Positions 1 through 8,812 of a stretch of 64,000 bases of DNA are shown here, in pieces; positions within the stretch are counted from its first letter, which is position 1, and each line of letters opens with the position of its first letter. The stretch comes from Albibacterium sp035514885 (lineage in GTDB: Bacteria; Bacteroidota; Bacteroidia; Sphingobacteriales; Sphingobacteriaceae), in the NCBI RefSeq assembly GCF_035514885.1, contig NZ_DATJCH010000022.1:62001-126000 (forward strand), given 5' to 3'. The position numbers and the translations under genes are program-made. Below the pieces are notes generated by a model. The model searched no databases. It was given only the letters and a program-made list of their open reading frames with translations, and had not been told where the DNA came from.

Positions 1-1
1 C

Positions 2-1585
2 ACAGGAAACAGTGAGGGTTTAGCTAAGCAATCAGCCAAGACAATCAGTGATTTAGGGTTTGAAACCAAAGTCGCAGACATGGGTTCTTTTAAAGTAAGA
101 GAACTTAAATCGATCAAGAAACTCCTCGTGATCGTAAGTACACATGGATTGGGAGACCCACCTCCGGAAGCAGAGGAATTCCATGCTTTTCTACATAGCT
201 CGAAAGCTCCTGAACTAAAACATATTGATTACTCCGTATTAGCACTGGGCGATAGTAGCTATACAGAATTTTGCCACGCAGGTATCCAATTTGATGAGAT
301 ACTTGAAAAATTAGGCGCAAACCGAATCGCTAAACGAGTAGAATGTGATGTCGATTATGAAGATGGACATGCATTATGGCTACAAGAAGTAATTTCTAAG
401 CTAACAGCTGATAATAAAGGAAATATACCGGCTTCTGTAGTTGAAAAAAAACCAGCTGTTAAATCGGAGACAATTTACAATCGTAAAAATCCCTTTCCAG
501 CTACTATTTTAAATAAAATAAATCTTAACGGACGTAATTCTGGTAAAGAGACCATCCACTTAGAATTGGATTTAAAGGGTTCTGAATTGCATTATGAACC
601 GGGCGATGCGCTAGGAATTTATGCAATTAACTCTAAACGATTAATAGATGGGATACTGAATTTGTGCAACCTTTCAGGAGAAGAAAGGGTTAAAACTCAT
701 CACGGAGAAAAAAGCCTGTTCGATGCTCTTAGCGACGATTATGAGCTTACTCCGCTTACCAGTGTATCTTTAAAGAACTATGCAGAACTTACCGGAAATG
801 AAAACTTAAAAAAGATAATTTCCGACAATAGTTCAATTGCAGAATACATACATGGCCGCGATATTTACGACCTCCTGCAAGAGGTACCTTATAAGTTGTC
901 TGCCGATAGTTTAATATCTATCTTAAGAAAGAATTCACCCAGAATGTACTCCATTGCCTCTAGCCAAGCAGCTGTTGACGATGAAGTTCATATTGTAGTA
1001 TCTGTAGTTCGCTATGAAGGCTACGGCAGATACAAAGAGGGATTCTGCTCATCATTCCTATCTGATCGCGTTCATACAGATGATAGAGTGAAGGTCTTTA
1101 TTGACCCTAATACGCGGTTTAAACTTCCTGCCAATCCAGATTCACCAATCATTATGGTGGGTGCCGGCACAGGTGTAGCGCCTTATCGCTCATTTATGCA
1201 AGAACGTGAACTGGCAGAAGCAAATGGTAAATCATGGTTATTCTTTGGTGAAAGAAATTTCACTACCGACTTTCTTTATCAGTCAGAGTGGCTGCAATAT
1301 ATCAAGGATGGAGTTTTAACCAAAGCAGATGTAGCATTCTCTCGTGACCAAGAAAGAAAAATTTATGTGCAGCACAAAATGATGGAAAAGGGTAAAGAAC
1401 TCTTTAACTGGTTGGAAAACGGTGCCCATTTCTATGTTTGCGGTGATGCGCAACACATGGCTAAAGATGTTGATTTTGCTTTGAAAGATATCATCCAAAC
1501 ACATGGAGGATTATCAAAAGAAAAGGCAGATGAATACATAAAAGCTATGCAACAAGCTAATCGCTACCAAACCGACATCTACTAA
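2..1585 (+). CDS. cysJ: Sulfite reductase [NADPH] flavoprotein alpha subunit (5'-truncated by window edge)
   Basis: Takes electrons from NADPH through FAD and FMN and passes them to the CysI hemoprotein in assimilatory sulfite reduction; cytoplasmic. The frame is open from base 2, where it already reads the FMN phosphate loop TGNSEG, so the true start lies just outside the window; the first in-window ATG (base 80) is internal. Further FMN-loop motifs THGLGDPPPEA and LGDSSY follow. The ferredoxin-reductase part shows the FAD motif RMYSIAS (near base 945), the NADPH motif GAGTGVAPYR (near base 1160) and the CysJ-like C-terminus RYQTDIY. cysI follows after 39 bases on the same strand. The identity is clear; only the N-terminus is unseen. 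Confidence 0.95.
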   Translation, partial: TGNSEGLAKQSAKTISDLGFETKVADMGSFKVRELKSIKKLLVIVSTHGLGDPPPEAEEFHAFLHSSKAPELKHIDYSVLALGDSSYTEFCHAGIQFDEILEKLGANRIAKRVECDVDYEDGHALWLQEVISKLTADNKGNIPASVVEKKPAVKSETIYNRKNPFPATILNKINLNGRNSGKETIHLELDLKGSELHYEPGDALGIYAINSKRLIDGILNLCNLSGEERVKTHHGEKSLFDALSDDYELTPLTSVSLKNYAELTGNENLKKIISDNSSIAEYIHGRDIYDLLQEVPYKLSADSLISILRKNSPRMYSIASSQAAVDDEVHIVVSVVRYEGYGRYKEGFCSSFLSDRVHTDDRVKVFIDPNTRFKLPANPDSPIIMVGAGTGVAPYRSFMQERELAEANGKSWLFFGERNFTTDFLYQSEWLQYIKDGVLTKADVAFSRDQERKIYVQHKMMEKGKELFNWLENGAHFYVCGDAQHMAKDVDFALKDIIQTHGGLSKEKADEYIKAMQQANRYQTDIY

Positions 1586-1624
1586 CAGTGTTAGGCACAA
1601 ATAATTTAATTATACACATAAAAA

Positions 1625-3292
1625 ATGGAGAATATAATTACCAGCGAAGAGGTTTCGCAGGAAGAACACTTAAAAGGTGGAAGTAATTATTTACGAGGTA
1701 CCATTATAGAAAGCCTTAACAATACATTAACAGGATCTGTAACACCCGAAGACGCCAAACTTATCAAGTTTCATGGTTCTTATTTACAATTTGACCGGGA
1801 CTTGGAGAAGGAGCGCAAAAGACAGAAATTAGAACCGCTCTACCAATTTATGACCCGGGTTCGGGCAGCAGGAGGTGTAACAACAGCTGCGCAATGGTTG
1901 GTATTGGATAGGCTTGCAGATAAATATGGCAATGGTACTTTAAAGCTTACCACAAGACAATCCTTTCAATTTCACGGTATTCTAAAAAGAAATTTAAAAA
2001 GCACTATTCAGGAAGTTAATCAGGCATTGCTTACCACTATTGCTACCTGTGGGGATGTAAACAGGAACGTAATGTGTAATCCAAACCCTTTTCAGTCTTA
2101 TGTTCACGAAGAGGTATTTGGACTTGCAAAGAAGCTAAGCGATTACTTTCAGCCACATACGAAAGCATATTATGAAATCTGGTTGGATCAAGAACAAGTT
2201 GCAGGCACAGAAGATGTAGAGCCATTATATCATAATACCTATCTTCCTCGCAAATTCAAAATAGGATTTGCAACTCCACCACATAACGATATTGATTTCT
2301 TTGCCAGCGATCTGGGCTTCATTACTATTGAAGAAAATGGTCAGCTTTTAGGTTTCAATGTTGGGGTTGGCGGAGGTATGGGAAGTACTTTCGGAGATGC
2401 AAAGACTTATCCTCGTTTAGCTGACGTGATTGGTTTCATAACCCCAGATAAGGTTCAAGAAGTTGCAGAAACTGTTATCGCGATTCAACGCGATTTCGGA
2501 AATCGGCTTAATCGCAAAAATGCCCGTTTGAAATATACAATCGACAACCGGGGGATTGATTGGTTTGTAGATGAGTTGAACTCTAGACTTGGTTATTCAT
2601 TAGAACCTGTACGGCCTTTCAATTTTACCACGAATGGTGATACCTATGGATGGACTGAAGGTCATAATGGAAAACTATTTTATACCCTTTTCGTTGAACA
2701 CGGTAGAGTAAAAGACAAAAAAGGTTATACTTTAAAAACTGCAATTCGTGAAATTGCAAAACAGGTTGATTGTGACCTAAGACTTACTGGAAATCAAAAC
2801 CTGATCATTGGCAATGTGGACAAAAGTGCATTGCTAACAGTAGAAGGCATTCTTAGTGAACATGGTGTATTAAATAATCCACAAAACACTGGTTTACGAT
2901 TAAACTCCATGGCCTGCGTGGCATTAGGAACCTGTGGATTGGCATTTGCTGAGTCAGAACGTTACTTACCTTCTTTGATTGACAAATTAGACGTAATTAT
3001 AAGGGAAGTTGGTTTAGAGCAAGAACCTATTAATATCCGTATGACAGGTTGTCCAAACGGTTGTGCGCGTTCTGCATTAGGAGAAATTGGTTTTATCGGT
3101 CGAGCGATAGGCACCTATAATTTATACTTAGGTGCAAGCCACAATGGCGATCGTTTAAACACTTTATATAAAGAAATGCTCTCGGAAGAAGAAATACTTC
3201 AAGCTATAAAACCTATACTCAAAAGCTATGCTGAAGAAAAGTTAGTTGGCGAACATTTTGGTGATTTTGTTCACCGAAAAAATATTGTTTAG
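1625..3292 (+). CDS. cysI: Sulfite reductase hemoprotein beta subunit
   Basis: Siroheme/[4Fe-4S] subunit that reduces sulfite to sulfide with six electrons from CysJ. At 555 residues it is close to the usual length of about 570. The cluster ligands are visible as C-x5-C (CVALGTC, near base 2915) and C-x3-C (CPNGC, near base 3050), the signature that separates sulfite/nitrite reductases from unrelated siroheme proteins. Nearby motifs TTRQSFQFHG and NVMCNPNP belong to the siroheme-binding repeats. It follows cysJ with a short gap and probably shares its transcript. Its siroheme would depend on the SUMT gene at 38407-39195. No cysH, cysD or cysN is in the window. Confidence 0.96.
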   Translation: MENIITSEEVSQEEHLKGGSNYLRGTIIESLNNTLTGSVTPEDAKLIKFHGSYLQFDRDLEKERKRQKLEPLYQFMTRVRAAGGVTTAAQWLVLDRLADKYGNGTLKLTTRQSFQFHGILKRNLKSTIQEVNQALLTTIATCGDVNRNVMCNPNPFQSYVHEEVFGLAKKLSDYFQPHTKAYYEIWLDQEQVAGTEDVEPLYHNTYLPRKFKIGFATPPHNDIDFFASDLGFITIEENGQLLGFNVGVGGGMGSTFGDAKTYPRLADVIGFITPDKVQEVAETVIAIQRDFGNRLNRKNARLKYTIDNRGIDWFVDELNSRLGYSLEPVRPFNFTTNGDTYGWTEGHNGKLFYTLFVEHGRVKDKKGYTLKTAIREIAKQVDCDLRLTGNQNLIIGNVDKSALLTVEGILSEHGVLNNPQNTGLRLNSMACVALGTCGLAFAESERYLPSLIDKLDVIIREVGLEQEPINIRMTGCPNGCARSALGEIGFIGRAIGTYNLYLGASHNGDRLNTLYKEMLSEEEILQAIKPILKSYAEEKLVGEHFGDFVHRKNIV

Positions 3293-3309
3293 CTATAAGC
3301 ATTTTGCTC

Positions 3310-3340
3310 TTTGAAGGCTAATTATTAATAACGTACTTTA
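3310..3340 (+). promoter_or_regulatory. Candidate Bacteroidota promoter for the 3365-4329 gene pair
   Basis: TTTG at 3310-3313 and TACTTTA at 3334-3340 are 20 bases apart, close to the Bacteroidota consensus TTTG / TAnnTTTG. The last base of the -7 element deviates (A for G). It lies 25 bases upstream of the ATG at 3365, in the gap after cysI. Confidence 0.35.
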
Positions 3341-3364
3341 GCTGTACAAAAAGCAATTATAAAT

Positions 3365-3670
3365 ATGCAATTACTCAAAAGATTGCGTTTACTTAGTACT
3401 TTCTATCAGAGTTTTTTTGCTGCTACCTTTCTTATGTCATTGGTATGCGCTTACTTATTCTATTATTATGGAGTGCATGTTCTAAAGATCTTGATTTTAT
3501 TCAAGGTCTTTACTACGTTAATAGTAGCTGGTTATATCAACAATTATAAACATCCTAATTTTTTATATTTTCTTAACCTAGGTTTATCTAAATCTTTTTT
3601 ATGGATAAGCACGATGCTTGTTGAGTTTATATTATTTACAATACTTTTACTTCTAACCACCCATATTTAG
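3365..3670 (+). CDS. Small integral membrane protein, partner of the adjacent ABC ATPase
   Basis: A 101-residue protein that I do not recognise. It has about three hydrophobic segments (roughly residues 15-35, 38-58 and 75-98) separated by short polar loops (YINNYKHPN), and no signal peptide cleavage site. Its TAG stop shares a base with the GTG start of the ATPase (TAGTG), which implies translational coupling and a shared complex. By context it may be a reduced membrane partner for that ATPase, although 101 residues is small for an ABC-2 type permease. Function unknown. Confidence 0.7.
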   Translation: MQLLKRLRLLSTFYQSFFAATFLMSLVCAYLFYYYGVHVLKILILFKVFTTLIVAGYINNYKHPNFLYFLNLGLSKSFLWISTMLVEFILFTILLLLTTHI

Positions 3671-4329
3671 TGATTAATAAGCTCGAAATAGATAGTGTTC
3701 AACTGCAATTTAATTCAAAGACAATATTGTCTGATGTTTACCTTAAATGTGAAACAGGAAAGATAACCGGACTTATTGGAAGAAATGGAACAGGAAAAAC
3801 AAGCCTAATTAGGATTATCTATGGAACGTTGATACCTAATCATAAATCGATACGACTAAACGAGCAGAATATTCAAACACCATACAAAAGGGAAGAGCTA
3901 ATAAGTTATCTGCCTCAAAGCAATTATATTCCTAAACAATTACGTTTAAAAAGAATATTTTCAGACTTCGAGCTGGAATATTCTTTCTTCGAGAGCTATT
4001 TTACAGACTTTAAAACAAAATATAATAGTACCATAAATCAACTTTCCGGTGGACAAAGACGCTTGGTAGAAAGTTACGTTCTAATAAAATCGAATTCAAA
4101 GTTTGTATTATTAGACGAACCTTTCTCACATTTAACTCCATTATTAATTGAAAGCATTAAGGAACTAATTATCGAAGAAAAAGTAAATAAAGGTTTCTTA
4201 ATAACCGATCACCTATACAATCATATTGTGGGTATCAACGATGATCTATATTTATTAGCCAACCAGAAAACACATCTAGTAAAAAACATGCAAGAAATTG
4301 CTTCTTTAGGGTATATTAAAGAAGAATAG
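3670..4329 (+). CDS. ABC transporter ATP-binding protein
   Basis: A 219-residue stand-alone ABC ATPase. It shows the Walker A loop GRNGTGKTS (near residue 38), the signature LSGGQRRLVE (near 123), the Walker B KFVLLDEPF (near 141) and a switch histidine in TDHLYNH. The start is GTG at 3670, overlapping the stop of the preceding membrane protein by one base; no ATG fits. Substrate is unknown. A second ATPase/membrane-protein pair with similar organisation lies at 29307-31026. Family assignment is firm; the transported substrate, or whether it transports at all, cannot be told from sequence. Confidence 0.88.
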   Translation: MINKLEIDSVQLQFNSKTILSDVYLKCETGKITGLIGRNGTGKTSLIRIIYGTLIPNHKSIRLNEQNIQTPYKREELISYLPQSNYIPKQLRLKRIFSDFELEYSFFESYFTDFKTKYNSTINQLSGGQRRLVESYVLIKSNSKFVLLDEPFSHLTPLLIESIKELIIEEKVNKGFLITDHLYNHIVGINDDLYLLANQKTHLVKNMQEIASLGYIKEE

Positions 4330-4353
4330 CAATTCTATTTTGAATAAAACCAT

Positions 4354-4893
4354 ATGGAAAACATTAAAAAAACAATCGCTATTGACATGGATGGTGTTAT
4401 TGCCGATGTTGAAGCACAATTTATAAGTTGGTACTTACGAGATTATGGGATCGAAATAACAAGAGAGGATTTACAAGGTCGCAATGAAGACAATGCCTTT
4501 CCTGAAAAAGGTTTGATCAGAAAATTTGCCCGGACTCAAGGTTTTTTCCTTTCTGTGCCTGTAATGGATGGTGCTGTTGAAGCTCTTAAAACACTGATGG
4601 AAAACTATGAGATCTATATCGTATCAGCCGCAATGGAATTCCCATTAAGCCTTTCTGAAAAATTAACTTGGCTAAATAAACATTTCCCTTTTATAAGCTG
4701 GAAAAATATCATTTTCTGCGGAAATAAAAATATCATCAATACAGATTATATGATTGATGACCACATAAAGAACCTAGATAACTTTAGCGGCAAAACGATT
4801 ATGTTTCACGCTTTCCATAATGTTAGCTATAATCATCACACGCGAGCTAATAACTGGGATGAAGTACTATCCTTGCTAAAACAAGATCGCTAA
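4354..4893 (+). CDS. 5'(3')-deoxyribonucleotidase-like HAD phosphatase
   Basis: HAD-superfamily phosphatase of the NT5C/deoxyribonucleotidase type, expected to dephosphorylate (deoxy)pyrimidine nucleotides in the cytoplasm. The N-terminal catalytic motif I is DMDGVIADVEAQF (nucleophile Asp near residue 11), motif II is the VSAAM region near residue 89, and the motif IV acidic pair is YMIDDHIKN near 132. At 179 residues the length fits the family. It lies 24 bases after the ABC ATPase on the same strand and could be cotranscribed. Confidence 0.82.
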   Translation: MENIKKTIAIDMDGVIADVEAQFISWYLRDYGIEITREDLQGRNEDNAFPEKGLIRKFARTQGFFLSVPVMDGAVEALKTLMENYEIYIVSAAMEFPLSLSEKLTWLNKHFPFISWKNIIFCGNKNIINTDYMIDDHIKNLDNFSGKTIMFHAFHNVSYNHHTRANNWDEVLSLLKQDR

Positions 4894-4924
4894 AAATCTT
4901 TCAGATTATTCCTCTGATTCGCTG

Positions 4925-4950
4925 AATATAATATAACTAAATATTATATT
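4925..4950. promoter_or_regulatory. Perfect AT-only palindrome upstream of the Nramp gene
   Basis: AATATAATAT (4925-4934) and ATATTATATT (4941-4950) are perfect inverted arms of 10 bases with a 6-base centre, 35 bases before the GTG start of the Nramp transporter. The placement suits an operator for a metal-responsive repressor of the DtxR/MntR or Fur type. This is inference; palindromes of this base composition also arise by chance in AT-rich DNA. Confidence 0.35.
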
Positions 4951-4984
4951 TAAACTATCGTCATACGAAAAACAACCATGTAGC

Positions 4985-6853
4985 GTGAATAATCAGGAAA
5001 AATCACTGAACGATGTACATCAAAGTATATCTGTACACGATGCAAAATCAAAATTTAGAAAAGTATTAGGCTTTTTTGGACCTGCCTACCTAATCAGTGT
5101 AGGTTATATGGATCCAGGAAATTGGGCTACAGACCTGGCAGGTGGCAGCCAATTTGGTTATACACTAATTTGGGTTTTACTGATGAGTAACATCATGGCG
5201 TTGCTACTTCAAAGTCTTTCAGCACGCTTGGGTATTGTATGGGGTAAAGACTTAGCACAATGTAACCGCGAAACCTATCCTCGCGGAATGAATTTCATTC
5301 TCTATCTTTTAGCAGAAATTGCAATTGCAGCTTGCGACCTGGCTGAGATACTTGGCATGGCTATCGGGTTAAACCTTCTATTCGGACTTGATTTGCTATG
5401 GGGAGTAGGAATAAGTTTTCTAGACACTTTCTTATTGCTTTATCTGCAACGGCTGGGTATGCGTAAAACGGAAATGTTTATTGTTAGTTTAATTTTTCTG
5501 ATTGGAGCCTGCTTTTTAGTTGAAATGGTCATTGCCAAGCCAGATGTAGGGGCAATCATGCAGGGTTTTATACCCTCCATACCTAATAAAGCAGCTTTGT
5601 ATATCAGCATAGGTATTATAGGTGCTACTGTAATGCCACACAACCTATATCTGCATTCTGCACTTGTACAAACACGTAAAATTAATCGTGATGAGGCATC
5701 AATCCGCAAAGCCTTAAAATATAACTTTTGGGATAGCGCAATTGCTCTCAATCTGGCTTTTTTAATTAATGCTGCTATTCTGATTCTCGCAGCCTCTGCT
5801 TTTCATCAAAATGGCATGAATAACATTGCAGACTTAGAAGATGCTCACAAGCTATTGGCTCCTACTTTGGGAAGCGAATGGGCACCACGTCTATTTGCTG
5901 TAGCTCTTATATTAGCTGGACAAAGTTCCACGGTTACAGGAACCTTGGCTGGACAAGTAGTAATGGAGGGATATTTACGATTACGAATAAGTCCGGTTCT
6001 TAGAAGAATGTTGACGCGCTTATTGGCGATCGTTCCTGCCGTTTTAGTAATTTATATCGCCGGAGATGATCAGGTTGGACCCTTACTTATATTTAGTCAG
6101 GTGCTTTTAAGCATGCAACTCGCCTTTGCAGTAATTCCATTGATTCATTTCGTAAGTGATAAAAAAAGGATGGGTGTATTCACTATTTCGCTTCCAGTAA
6201 AGGTTATTTCCTGGTTGATTGCCGCCATCATCTCTTTCCTTAATTTTCAGTTATTATACCAAGAAGTTATTGACTGGATAAAGGACATTCATAACTCATG
6301 GGCAACTTTTGGTTTACTTATTGGTGCCTTTGGATTGCTTGGTTTATTAATCATGACGATAATCTATCCATTGATGAAAAACAAAAGAAAACCTAATATT
6401 GAGGTACACCCTCCTTTCAGTGAATTAAATGAGGTTAAAGTACCCGGACTGCAACGCATAGCTTTAGCATTAGATTATTCCATTTCTGACAAACAAGTGG
6501 TAGCGTATGCCCTTATGCTTGCACAAGCGAATGCTCAATTTATTTTAATCCACATTGTAGAAAGTGCAACATCACGAATAATAGGTGAAGATACTGATGA
6601 CTATGAAAAACGACACGATGAAGAGAGGATGGAAAAGTATCTTAAAATATTTCAGGATAAAGGGTACGAGGCAAAATACTATCTTAGCTACGAAAATAGA
6701 GTACGCGCAATCACAAAGATTTGTAAAGAAAATAAAGCTGATATATTAATCGTTGGTAGCCATGGGCATCGAGGAATTAAAGATTTCATATACGGAGAAA
6801 CCGTAAATAGATTAAGGCATCGAGTAAATATCCCCGTATTTATAGCACAATAA
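4985..6853 (+). CDS. mntH: Nramp-family Mn2+/Fe2+ transporter with C-terminal UspA domain
   Basis: Proton-coupled divalent metal importer of the inner membrane. The first 460 or so residues carry 11-12 hydrophobic segments with the TM1 motif YMDPGNW (DPGN binds metal) and the TM6 motif VMPHNLYLHS. Residues 485-622 form a universal stress protein domain, starting RIALALDYS and ending with the nucleotide-binding GSHGHRG and the strand IPVFIAQ. At 622 residues it is about 200 longer than a plain MntH. The start is GTG at 4985: the next methionine lies inside TM1, so no ATG alternative works. An APC permease follows 3 bases downstream. The UspA tail suggests control by nucleotide or energy state (inference). 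Confidence 0.92.
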   Translation: MNNQEKSLNDVHQSISVHDAKSKFRKVLGFFGPAYLISVGYMDPGNWATDLAGGSQFGYTLIWVLLMSNIMALLLQSLSARLGIVWGKDLAQCNRETYPRGMNFILYLLAEIAIAACDLAEILGMAIGLNLLFGLDLLWGVGISFLDTFLLLYLQRLGMRKTEMFIVSLIFLIGACFLVEMVIAKPDVGAIMQGFIPSIPNKAALYISIGIIGATVMPHNLYLHSALVQTRKINRDEASIRKALKYNFWDSAIALNLAFLINAAILILAASAFHQNGMNNIADLEDAHKLLAPTLGSEWAPRLFAVALILAGQSSTVTGTLAGQVVMEGYLRLRISPVLRRMLTRLLAIVPAVLVIYIAGDDQVGPLLIFSQVLLSMQLAFAVIPLIHFVSDKKRMGVFTISLPVKVISWLIAAIISFLNFQLLYQEVIDWIKDIHNSWATFGLLIGAFGLLGLLIMTIIYPLMKNKRKPNIEVHPPFSELNEVKVPGLQRIALALDYSISDKQVVAYALMLAQANAQFILIHIVESATSRIIGEDTDDYEKRHDEERMEKYLKIFQDKGYEAKYYLSYENRVRAITKICKENKADILIVGSHGHRGIKDFIYGETVNRLRHRVNIPVFIAQ

Positions 6854-6856
6854 TAA

Positions 6857-8302
6857 ATGAAAGACATTCCACAAACAGGCCTATTGCGGTCATTCGGGTT
6901 AAAAATGGCTATTATAATTGTAATGAGCTCCATTATCGGCTCAGGGGTCTTTAAGAAGGTTGCCCCTATGGCAGAGGGCTTATACTCTCCCACTTTAGTG
7001 ATTGTTGCCTGGATTTCTGCTGGCCTAATCGTGCTCTTCGGGATATTGAGTATTGCAGAACTTGGAACTCTATTTCCTGATTCTGGCGGTCCGGTTTCTT
7101 GGCTTGAAAAGATATACGGCAAAACAATCTCTTTCTTATATGGCTGGGCATCTTTTACGGTAATTCAAACCGCTGCAATTTCATCTATAGCCTTTGTCTT
7201 TGCGGGTGCTATTAACACTTTTATTAGTTTGCCGCATCTATCACCTGAACTTGAATCTATTACTTTCTTTGGCATTATACAGCCTTTTGACAACATTGGA
7301 GCCAAATTATTTGCATCTATACTTATTATTTCACTAACAGTTGTAAATATAAAAGGGGCTAAAAAAGGTGGCTATGTAAGTCTAGTTTTCACATTTATCA
7401 TTACTGTATGCATTGTAATTATTTCTTGCTTGGCACTGAGTAGCAGTATTGGCAGTCTGGAAACCTTTGAAAAAGTATCTGTTCACTATCCGGCTACCGG
7501 CTTCACTTTTTTAGGCTTTTTTGGCGCGATGGTTATTGCCATGAGGAATGCCTTTTGGGGATATGAAGGATGGATTACCTTAAGCTTTATTGGCGAGGAA
7601 CTTGAAAACCCGCGAAGAACATTACCAAGAGCAATGATAATAGGCACCCTGCTTATCATTGCATTATATGCCGTTATTAATTTTAGCTACCTCTATGTAA
7701 TGCCTATTGATGAAATGATTATGGCAGTAAATGCGGATCAAAATAACATCGCTGCGATTGTAGTAATAAACAAGCTATTTGGGGATGGAGGTGCGTTTAT
7801 TATTGGTGCAATGATTCTTGTTTCAACATTTGGCTGTACAAATGCTACCATATTAGTTTCATCCAGGATTTATTATGCGATGGCCCAAAATGGACTATTC
7901 TTTAAGGGTGCTGCAAAGTGCCATTCAAAAAATAATACTCCTTCCAATGCATTAATTTACCAATGTATTTGGGCGTGTTTATTGGTCTTTTCCGGTTCGT
8001 TCGACCTCCTTACAGACTTAATCGTGATTGCCGCATTTGTTTTCTATGGCCTTATTGTATTTGGAGTAATTTTATTGCGTTACAAAGATCGAACTTTACA
8101 CCGTCCTTATAAAACCTTAGGATACCCTTTTGTCCCGATTATATTTGTAGTTTTCTGCCTGATATTGTTAATCGTTTCTTTCCTTGAGTCACCTAATAAA
8201 TCTATTATCGGAATTGGGTTGATCTTGTCTGGATTACCTTTTTATTATTACTGGAAGAAAGAAGCAAGAAAACTTATCAAAACTGATGAATCAGGATATT
8301 AA
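6857..8302 (+). CDS. APC-superfamily amino acid permease
   Basis: A 481-residue inner-membrane transporter with about 12 hydrophobic segments. The N-terminal segment has the APC unwound-helix motif IIGSGVF (near residue 28), followed by the TM6-region motif AFWGYEGW (near 236) and GEELENPRRTLPRA, typical of amino acid/polyamine/organocation permeases. The ATG lies 3 bases after the Nramp-UspA stop, so the two genes are probably cotranscribed. It ends 4 bases before the convergent VOC gene. The substrate cannot be assigned. Confidence 0.9.
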   Translation: MKDIPQTGLLRSFGLKMAIIIVMSSIIGSGVFKKVAPMAEGLYSPTLVIVAWISAGLIVLFGILSIAELGTLFPDSGGPVSWLEKIYGKTISFLYGWASFTVIQTAAISSIAFVFAGAINTFISLPHLSPELESITFFGIIQPFDNIGAKLFASILIISLTVVNIKGAKKGGYVSLVFTFIITVCIVIISCLALSSSIGSLETFEKVSVHYPATGFTFLGFFGAMVIAMRNAFWGYEGWITLSFIGEELENPRRTLPRAMIIGTLLIIALYAVINFSYLYVMPIDEMIMAVNADQNNIAAIVVINKLFGDGGAFIIGAMILVSTFGCTNATILVSSRIYYAMAQNGLFFKGAAKCHSKNNTPSNALIYQCIWACLLVFSGSFDLLTDLIVIAAFVFYGLIVFGVILLRYKDRTLHRPYKTLGYPFVPIIFVVFCLILLIVSFLESPNKSIIGIGLILSGLPFYYYWKKEARKLIKTDESGY

Positions 8303-8306
8303 ATCT

Positions 8307-8810
8307 TTATTCAAGCTCTGATAATAGATTCCGTAAATCCAATGATTTGGTATACATAACAATTGAACCATCGTGATTATGAGGCCATTCTTCTTTAGGT
8401 CTGTCCCAATAAAGCTCTACGCCGTTACCATCCGGGTCATTTAAATAAATCGCTTCCGATACACCATGATCACTTGCTCCCGATAATGGATATTCTGCCT
8501 TTATCAATCGGTTCAGAATTGCAGCCAAGTCTTTTCTGGTTGGATACACAATTGCAGTATGATATAATCCTACGTTCTGTAAAGGAGCCGGTCCGGATCC
8601 TTTGCTATGCCAAGTATTTAAGCCAATATGATGATGATACCCACCAGCTGAAATAAATGCAGCTTGGTCACCGTACATAGTAATAAGCTCAAAGCCCAAT
8701 AGATCACGGTAAAAGCCGAGAGACCTATCAATATCAGATACTTTTAAATGTACATGACCAATATGTGTTTGTGCAGGCATTACATAGTCCTGCTCTTTTA
8801 TAGTTGTCAT
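8307..8810 (-). CDS. VOC-family dioxygenase/glyoxalase, CatE-like
   Basis: A 167-residue vicinal-oxygen-chelate protein. The N-terminal beta-alpha module has the metal-ligand strand HIGHVHLKVSD; the second ligand region is HHHIGLNTW, the third GLYHTAI and the last DPDGNGVELYWDR, where Glu is the expected ligand. This layout matches the half-domain of catechol-2,3-dioxygenases of the Bacillus CatE type. It starts 2 bases after the stop of the SpxH-like gene and is the last gene of that minus-strand unit. A ring-cleavage role is inferred from the family and from the MhqO-like neighbour; the substrate is unknown. Confidence 0.8.
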   Translation of the reverse strand: MTTIKEQDYVMPAQTHIGHVHLKVSDIDRSLGFYRDLLGFELITMYGDQAAFISAGGYHHHIGLNTWHSKGSGPAPLQNVGLYHTAIVYPTRKDLAAILNRLIKAEYPLSGASDHGVSEAIYLNDPDGNGVELYWDRPKEEWPHNHDGSIVMYTKSLDLRNLLSELE

Positions 8811-8812
8811 AA

